Source of the DNA: JAPHTQ01 sp050295975
GTDB lineage: Bacteria > Pseudomonadota > Gammaproteobacteria > Thiohalomonadales > Thiohalomonadaceae
Reading direction: 5' to 3'
Assembly (NCBI GenBank): GCA_050295975.1
Contig: JBNKQR010000028.1
Span: 1 to 36,403, forward strand
Length of the DNA: 36,403 bases
The stretch's first letter is position 1; every line of letters starts with the position of its first letter. The translations under genes were made by a program, and so were the position numbers. The notes below the pieces were generated by a model that worked only from the letters and a program-made list of their open reading frames with translations, was not told the DNA's origin and did no database searches. Shown here piece by piece: positions 31,992 to 36,403 of the stretch.

Positions 31992-32416
31992 GCGAAATCC
32001 TCTTCTACGAAAAGCCTGGCTGCATCAACAACACGAAACAGAAAACGTTGTTGCAGAAGGCAGGCTATAGCGTTGATGCACGCAGCCTGCTCACTGAGCC
32101 CTGGACACGTGAACAGTTGGCTCCATACTTTACCGGGCTGCCGGTAGCGCAGTGGTTTAACCGCAGCGCACCGAGGATCACCAGCGGCGAGATTGTACCG
32201 GAGTTGGTCGATGAGGAGTCTGCCTGGAAACTCCTTTTGCAGGAGCCGCTTTTGATTCGCCGTCCGCTGATACAAATTGGGGAACATTATCTGGTCGGTT
32301 TTGAAGAAGAGCGAGTGAATCAACTACTGGCACTCAATTTTTCCGAGCAGGAGAAGGGTGAACTTGAACGTTGCCCACGCACACTCGGCCACTCATGTGA
32401 TGAGGTGGAGGCATAA
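31988..32416 (+). CDS. nifO: NifO, ArsC-like nitrogenase-associated protein
   Basis: 142 residues of the thioredoxin-fold ArsC/Spx group. The N-terminal FYEKPGCINNTKQK keeps one Cys in the ArsC position, then WTREQLAPYFTGLPVAQWFN, APRITSGEIVP and LLIRRPLIQIG are the marks of nif-linked arsenate-reductase-like proteins. NifO is implicated in molybdenum use (FeMo-co versus nitrate reductase cofactor) in A. vinelandii. Its ATG overlaps the preceding small ORF; nifQ begins one base after its stop. Confidence 0.88.
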   Translation: MSEILFYEKPGCINNTKQKTLLQKAGYSVDARSLLTEPWTREQLAPYFTGLPVAQWFNRSAPRITSGEIVPELVDEESAWKLLLQEPLLIRRPLIQIGEHYLVGFEEERVNQLLALNFSEQEKGELERCPRTLGHSCDEVEA

Positions 32417-32417
32417 C

Positions 32418-33011
32418 ATGCAAACTTCAGAGAATGCCGCAATGCAAAACTCCTTACCGGACAGAGAAAGCGTATATCGTGAACTTTGTGAGCGCAGTAA
32501 TGGCAGCGAACTGGCCGATCTGGTTGCGCGCATGCTGGCCTCGCAGGTTTCTGGCATGGGCGACATGCCGCAGCGTCTTGGTCTATCACGCCATCAGTTT
32601 GCCAAGCTACTGCAACAACTCTACTGCCTCGACGACAGTAGTAGCTTCGACCAGTATGGATCTGAACTTGATCTGAGTCGCAGCCCTGAACACGAAGACC
32701 TTCGTAACCTCTACCTGGAGCACACTGCGCCGGGCATATCGCTGCAAACAGCAGAATGGGTTGCCGATATCCTGGTGGCTGGCTGTATGGGCGGCGATCA
32801 CCTGTGGCAGGACATGGGCTTCTGGTCGCGCAAAGACCTGAGCGCCATTATTCGTTTCGCTTTTGCGCCACTGGCCGACAAAAATACGCAGGATATGAAG
32901 TGGAAGAAGTTTTTCTACAAACAGCTCTGTGTACGGGAAGGGGTTTACGCCTGTCGGGCACCTTCATGTCAGGTATGTGTCGATTATGCAAATTGCTTTG
33001 GCCCAGAGTAG
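32418..33011 (+). CDS. nifQ: NifQ, molybdenum donor for FeMo-co
   Basis: 197 residues from the ATG at 32418, chosen because GGTGGAGG lies 7 bases upstream (the frame is open 20 codons more, inside nifO). NifQ carries a Mo-Fe-S cluster and delivers Mo to NifEN/NifH. The C-terminal signature CX4CX2CX5C is present at Cys179/184/187/193, and the conserved MPQRLGLS and HLWQDMGFWSRKDLS are also seen. It is probably the last gene of the nifB unit. Confidence 0.95.
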   Translation: MQTSENAAMQNSLPDRESVYRELCERSNGSELADLVARMLASQVSGMGDMPQRLGLSRHQFAKLLQQLYCLDDSSSFDQYGSELDLSRSPEHEDLRNLYLEHTAPGISLQTAEWVADILVAGCMGGDHLWQDMGFWSRKDLSAIIRFAFAPLADKNTQDMKWKKFFYKQLCVREGVYACRAPSCQVCVDYANCFGPE

Positions 33012-33015
33012 TACA

Positions 33016-33044
33016 TTGCCATAACCAGTTCGACGTTGAATAAT
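33016..33044 (+). promoter_or_regulatory. Possible sigma70 promoter of the propeller-draG pair
   Basis: TTGCCA at 33016-33021, 17-base spacer, AATAAT at 33039-33044: each one mismatch from consensus. No sigma54 element is seen here. Confidence 0.6.
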
Positions 33045-33075
33045 GTCCCTGTTTCCATCCATACGGTAATCAGGG

Positions 33076-34005
33076 ATGCTTAGATTCAAAATTGTTGTAT
33101 TGCACCTGGCTCTTGTACCTGTATCGCTCTTTGCAGAAGAGATCACCTTTACAAATCCGCAGTATGTCGCCATTAGCAATCTGCCAAATGGCTATGGCAA
33201 TACGCCAATTAGCACAGAAGAACCGTTTGTTTCCCGTGACGGCCGTTTTCTCTTCTTTAATACCGGCGACAAGGAAAATCATAAAGATCTCCATTTTGCT
33301 GAGTGGAAATCGAATCATTGGCAATACCGCGGCGAGGTCGATGACAAAGTAAATACGGATAAGGAAGTGGAAGGAAATCCGACCATGGATGCCGACTACA
33401 ACTTTCTCTACATCGACTCCTCTACCAAAACCATGGTGCGTAAGTCGCATTTCTATCCCATTACCGGAAAGCTTGGTGCACTACGTGATGAGAAGGGTGT
33501 ACCTGAGCGGGAAGTTAAACCGTTTAAGCGATTTGTCGGCAACATGGGGGTTGAAGTAAGTGCCGGTGGTGACACCCTCTACTTCTCCCGCGCTACCTGG
33601 CAAATGATCGGATTAAGTCTGGGACCATTTGAAGACTCGGAGATCCTCTTTTCTCAACGAAAAGAGGGGAAGTATCTCTATGATGAAGCGGAGGCGAAAA
33701 GGGTAATGCAGTACATCAATACCCCTGATCTGGAGTATGCGGCCTCCATCTCCGCCGATGGTCTGGAACTTTTTTTCACTCGTCTACCGCTGGCCGATCT
33801 AAAAAAAGGGATCGTCCACTCGCAAATTATGACCGCCAGACGCAGTAACCTGATGGAAGCATTTGGTAGACCGCAGCCTATTGCAGCAATTGGAAGTGAT
33901 GATTTTGTTGAAGGTCCAAGCATTACCCCTGATGGCAGAGAGCTCTACTACCACAAGCGTGTGGGTGAGAAATTTCGACTCTATAAGGTAACTCGTAGTC
34001 AATGA
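33076..34005 (+). CDS. Secreted PD40/TolB-type beta-propeller protein
   Basis: 309 residues with a signal peptide (about 1-20, FKIVVLHLALVPVSLFAEE). At least four or five PD40-like blades follow, each with a D-G-x-x-L/F-x-F/Y pattern: VSRDGRFLFFNTG (about 52-64), ADYNFLYIDS, SAGGDTLYFSRA, SADGLELFFTR and TPDGRELYYHK. It should be periplasmic; ligand unknown. It lies between nifQ and draG, and its stop overlaps the draG ATG (ATGA). The location suggests a link to nitrogen fixation or to draG, but the protein itself gives no proof. Confidence 0.85.
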   Translation: MLRFKIVVLHLALVPVSLFAEEITFTNPQYVAISNLPNGYGNTPISTEEPFVSRDGRFLFFNTGDKENHKDLHFAEWKSNHWQYRGEVDDKVNTDKEVEGNPTMDADYNFLYIDSSTKTMVRKSHFYPITGKLGALRDEKGVPEREVKPFKRFVGNMGVEVSAGGDTLYFSRATWQMIGLSLGPFEDSEILFSQRKEGKYLYDEAEAKRVMQYINTPDLEYAASISADGLELFFTRLPLADLKKGIVHSQIMTARRSNLMEAFGRPQPIAAIGSDDFVEGPSITPDGRELYYHKRVGEKFRLYKVTRSQ

Positions 34006-34892
34006 GTGATATTGAACAGCGCGCCATTGCAGCCTATCTGGGACTCGCCGTCGGCGATGCCCTTGGTGCCACTGTTGAGTTTATGACTCCGCGGGAGATC
34101 CAGCACGCCTACGGCACTCATAAAGAGATCATTGGTGGAGGCTGGCTACGTCTGAAGCCGGGCATGGTCACAGACGATACCACCATGAGTCTGGCTCTGG
34201 GTGATGCAATACTGGAAGCGCAGGGAGTGGATGCAGAGACCATCGGTCGCCATTTTGATCAATGGATGCGTAACAAGCCGATAGATATCGGTAACACTGT
34301 ACGTCGTGGCATTCTGCACTTTCGCAATAAGGGTGAAACCTGCGTGCCAGTCAATGAGTACGATGGCGGTAACGGCGCCTGCATGCGTGTGTTACCTATT
34401 GCCATCGCTACTCTGGGGCTGGATGAGGCGACAGTACGTGCCGCAGTAGAGACCCAATCCCATATCACTCACAACAATCCGCTCTCCGATGCTGGGACCT
34501 GGTGTGTAGTGCGTATGGTACAAATGGCACTTCAGGGCGCAACGATGTCTGAACTGCGCCAGGGTCCGGTTGAGGAGTTACTACAGGCTTATCCCGAGTT
34601 TGTCTTTCGCCGTAAACACCCCAGTGAAAATCCCAGCGGCTTCATTGTGCATACCCTGCGCGTTGTTTTCAGTGCCATCTTTGATACCGATAACTTCGAG
34701 GATTGTCTGGTCGATACAGTCAACCGGGGAGGGGATGCGGACACCACTGGAGCGATCGCCGGGATGGTCGTCGGCGCGCTATATGGGCTGGGTGCAATCC
34801 CTGATCGTTGGCTGAAAAAACTGACGGGAAATACAGTGGAGCGCTGTCAGGAACAGGCCATTTCGTTACTGAGGCTCAATCACCCTCATTGA
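34002..34892 (+). CDS. draG: DraG, dinitrogenase reductase-activating ADP-ribosylglycohydrolase
   Basis: 296 residues, close to the Rhodospirillum rubrum enzyme. DraG removes ADP-ribose from an Arg of NifH and restores nitrogenase activity. The dimanganese ligands are visible: TDDT (57-60) and Asp245/Asp247/Thr248 in NRGGDADTTGAI (241-252). AYLGLAVGDALGATVEFM is the family N terminus. It has no good ribosome site and overlaps the propeller gene, so it is coupled to it. The ADP-ribosyltransferase draT, its usual neighbour, is not in the window. Other ADP-ribosylglycohydrolases are possible, but nif context supports DraG. Confidence 0.9.
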   Translation: MSDIEQRAIAAYLGLAVGDALGATVEFMTPREIQHAYGTHKEIIGGGWLRLKPGMVTDDTTMSLALGDAILEAQGVDAETIGRHFDQWMRNKPIDIGNTVRRGILHFRNKGETCVPVNEYDGGNGACMRVLPIAIATLGLDEATVRAAVETQSHITHNNPLSDAGTWCVVRMVQMALQGATMSELRQGPVEELLQAYPEFVFRRKHPSENPSGFIVHTLRVVFSAIFDTDNFEDCLVDTVNRGGDADTTGAIAGMVVGALYGLGAIPDRWLKKLTGNTVERCQEQAISLLRLNHPH

Positions 34893-34900
34893 ACCACATG

Positions 34901-34929
34901 TTGTCCGCCATGGGTTAGGGCAGTAGACT
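34901..34929 (+). promoter_or_regulatory. Possible promoter of pabB
   Basis: TTGTCC, 17-base spacer, TAGACT (34924-34929); each 4 of 6 to consensus. It ends 9 bases before the pabB ATG, as does the yceD promoter, suggesting a near-leaderless mRNA. Confidence 0.45.
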
Positions 34930-34938
34930 TGCCGCCTC

Positions 34939-36306
34939 ATGTCAACGCTTCTCAAAACCAAGATACCGTTCCAGGAACCAGATCGTCTGTTCGCCTCACT
35001 GGCTGAACAACCGTGGGCGATCTGGCTCGATAGTGGCTGCGGTGCCATGCAGGGCCGTTACGACATTATGGTGGCTGAACCCTCAACCACCCTGATGACC
35101 GGTAGCGACGGCATGACGGTAATAGGGCAGGAGCCGAGTAACGCTGACCCCTTTTCCCTGATATGTGAGCAGTTGGCGCAACGCTCCCCAGCACTGCCTT
35201 CAGGTATTCCCTTTGCCGGTGGAGCCATGGGGTATTTCGGATACGACCTCTGTCGTTTCATTGAAAAGCTGCCGACCACTGCGGTGGACGATACGGATCT
35301 GCCCTGGATGGCAGTCGGCATCTACGACTGGGCATTGATCTCTGATCGCCAGGAAAAGCAGTGCTGGCTGGTATCGAATCGCATCAGCGATGAAAACGAT
35401 CCTCGCTGGCAACAGTTAATAGCCCGCTTCAACTCAACCGAGGCAACCACAATATATACCCCACTCAAGGCATCAGCTGCCATCACCTCCAATATGTCGC
35501 GTGACGATTACACCGCAGCCTTTAATAAGGTGCAGAACTATCTGGAGGAGGGCGACTGTTACCAGATAAATCTGGCGCAGCGCTTCAATGTGCCGGTGGA
35601 GGGGGATGTCTGGAGTGGCTATCTGCGTATGCGTGAACTGGGGGGCGGCCCCTTCTCTGCATGGATGAATCTTCCGGGTATGCAAGTGCTGAGCACCTCA
35701 CCAGAGCGTTTTCTCAAGTTGGAGAGTGACAGAGTAGAGACAAAACCGATTAAGGGTACTCGCCGCAGACTGAGTGATCTGCAGGAAGACAAAAAACTGG
35801 CCGAAGCATTGCAGAGTAGTGATAAGGATCGGGCAGAGAACTTGATGATTGTTGATCTGCTGCGTAATGACCTTGGAAAGAGTTGTCGCATCGGTTCAAT
35901 TAAGGTGCCAGAGCTTTTCGCTCTTGAGAGTCATGCCACGGTACATCATCTGGTGAGCACAGTAGTCGGCAAGTTAGATGATGACAAAGATGCACTGGCT
36001 CTATTAAAAGGCTGCTTTCCCGGCGGGTCGATCACTGGCGCACCGAAACTGCGTGCGATGGAGATCATCGAAGAACTGGAGCCACACCGACGTGGTATCT
36101 ACTGCGGTGCCATCGGTTACATCGGTTTTGACGGCAACATGGATTTGAATATTGCTATTCGCACCGCCGTACATAAAGATGGCCTGCTCTACTACTCAGC
36201 GGGTGGTGGGATTGTGCGCGATTCAGACTGTGAACAGGAGTATCAGGAGAGCCTGGATAAAGCAGCGGTGTTTCTCGCCTGCTTTAAAAATAGCATGTCT
36301 AGTTAG
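34939..36306 (+). CDS. pabB: Aminodeoxychorismate synthase component I
   Basis: 455-residue chorismate-using enzyme that, with the glutaminase PabA, makes aminodeoxychorismate for p-aminobenzoate and folate. The motif PIKGTRRR holds the Lys that marks PabB (TrpE has PIAGT). Further marks are DLLRNDLGKSCRIGS, GCFPGGSITGAPKLRAMEII and the C-terminal SAGGGIVRDSDCEQEYQES. It has no Shine-Dalgarno site. Its product is the substrate of PabC at 11537-12352, far away in the window. It is unrelated to draG upstream. Confidence 0.94.
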   Translation: MSTLLKTKIPFQEPDRLFASLAEQPWAIWLDSGCGAMQGRYDIMVAEPSTTLMTGSDGMTVIGQEPSNADPFSLICEQLAQRSPALPSGIPFAGGAMGYFGYDLCRFIEKLPTTAVDDTDLPWMAVGIYDWALISDRQEKQCWLVSNRISDENDPRWQQLIARFNSTEATTIYTPLKASAAITSNMSRDDYTAAFNKVQNYLEEGDCYQINLAQRFNVPVEGDVWSGYLRMRELGGGPFSAWMNLPGMQVLSTSPERFLKLESDRVETKPIKGTRRRLSDLQEDKKLAEALQSSDKDRAENLMIVDLLRNDLGKSCRIGSIKVPELFALESHATVHHLVSTVVGKLDDDKDALALLKGCFPGGSITGAPKLRAMEIIEELEPHRRGIYCGAIGYIGFDGNMDLNIAIRTAVHKDGLLYYSAGGGIVRDSDCEQEYQESLDKAAVFLACFKNSMSS

Positions 36307-36403
36307 TGACCGTAGCGGACATTGCTGTTTAGATCACGTGGCGACTGCTAATCACCCAAGAGCAGACGTCTAACGTTTAGGGTAAGGGGCCGTAGCGAAG
36401 CGG

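Noticed and set aside
32358..32417. N-terminal extension of nifQ inside nifO
   Set aside because: It lies within nifO in another frame, and a good ribosome site precedes the ATG at 32418.
36307..36403. Possible repeat or gene start at the right edge (CCGTAGCG occurs twice)
   Set aside because: Too short and cut by the window end; no coding or RNA signal can be supported.

Overview
The window reads as chromosomal DNA of a nitrogen-fixing gammaproteobacterium. Three gene orders point there: yceF/yceD-rpmF-plsX-fabHDGF (Enterobacteria/Pseudomonas-like), uvrY-uvrC-pgsA-glyW-cysT-leuZ (the same order as in E. coli), and rnfABCDGEH / nifL-nifA-nifB-fdxN-nifO-nifQ (the order of the Azotobacter vinelandii minor nif cluster). 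A draG gene and a two-subunit pyruvate carboxylase suggest a purple-sulfur or sulfur-oxidising lineage (Chromatiales-like). That placement is inference. No rRNA, CRISPR array, insertion sequence or phage gene was seen.

Region 1 (1-4.9 kb): an AT-rich DUF2971 gene, then three minus-strand genes: yceF (maf) and a biotin-dependent carboxylase pair (pycA, pycB/oadA). Region 2 (5.1-13.4 kb): a plus-strand run for lipid and folate precursors and cell wall: yceD, rpmF, plsX, fabH, fabD, fabG, acpP, fabF, pabC, mltG. Several internal terminators or hairpins divide it, and five of the ten genes use TTG or GTG starts. Region 3 (13.4-19.6 kb): a small membrane protein, yccA, tRNA-Ser with a partial upstream duplicate, a putative small secreted protein, a membrane-anchored TPR protein, uvrY, uvrC, pgsA and three tRNA genes.

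Region 4 (19.6-33.0 kb) is the nitrogen-fixation block. The minus-strand operon rnfA-B-C-D-G-E-H encodes an ion-motive membrane complex thought to supply low-potential electrons for nitrogenase. Diverging from it is nifL-nifA, then nifB-fdxN-(new 45-codon ORF)-nifO-nifQ, which make the FeMo-cofactor core and handle molybdenum. The 302-bp rnfA/nifL gap holds two back-to-back sigma54 -24/-12 promoters, NtrC-like sites and a perfect NifA upstream activator sequence. A second NifA site, an IHF-like site and a sigma54 promoter precede nifB. The simplest reading is a cascade: nitrogen limitation (NtrC) turns on nifLA, then NifA turns on rnf and nifB, with NifL restraining NifA.

Region 5 (33.0-36.4 kb): a secreted beta-propeller-like protein is translationally coupled to draG, which removes ADP-ribose from nitrogenase reductase. 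pabB (p-aminobenzoate synthesis, partner of pabC) follows. The most interesting items to follow up are the rnf/nifL control region, the small ORF coupled to nifO, the propeller-draG pair lacking draT, the partial tRNA-Ser duplication, and candidate leaderless mRNAs for yceD and pabB.
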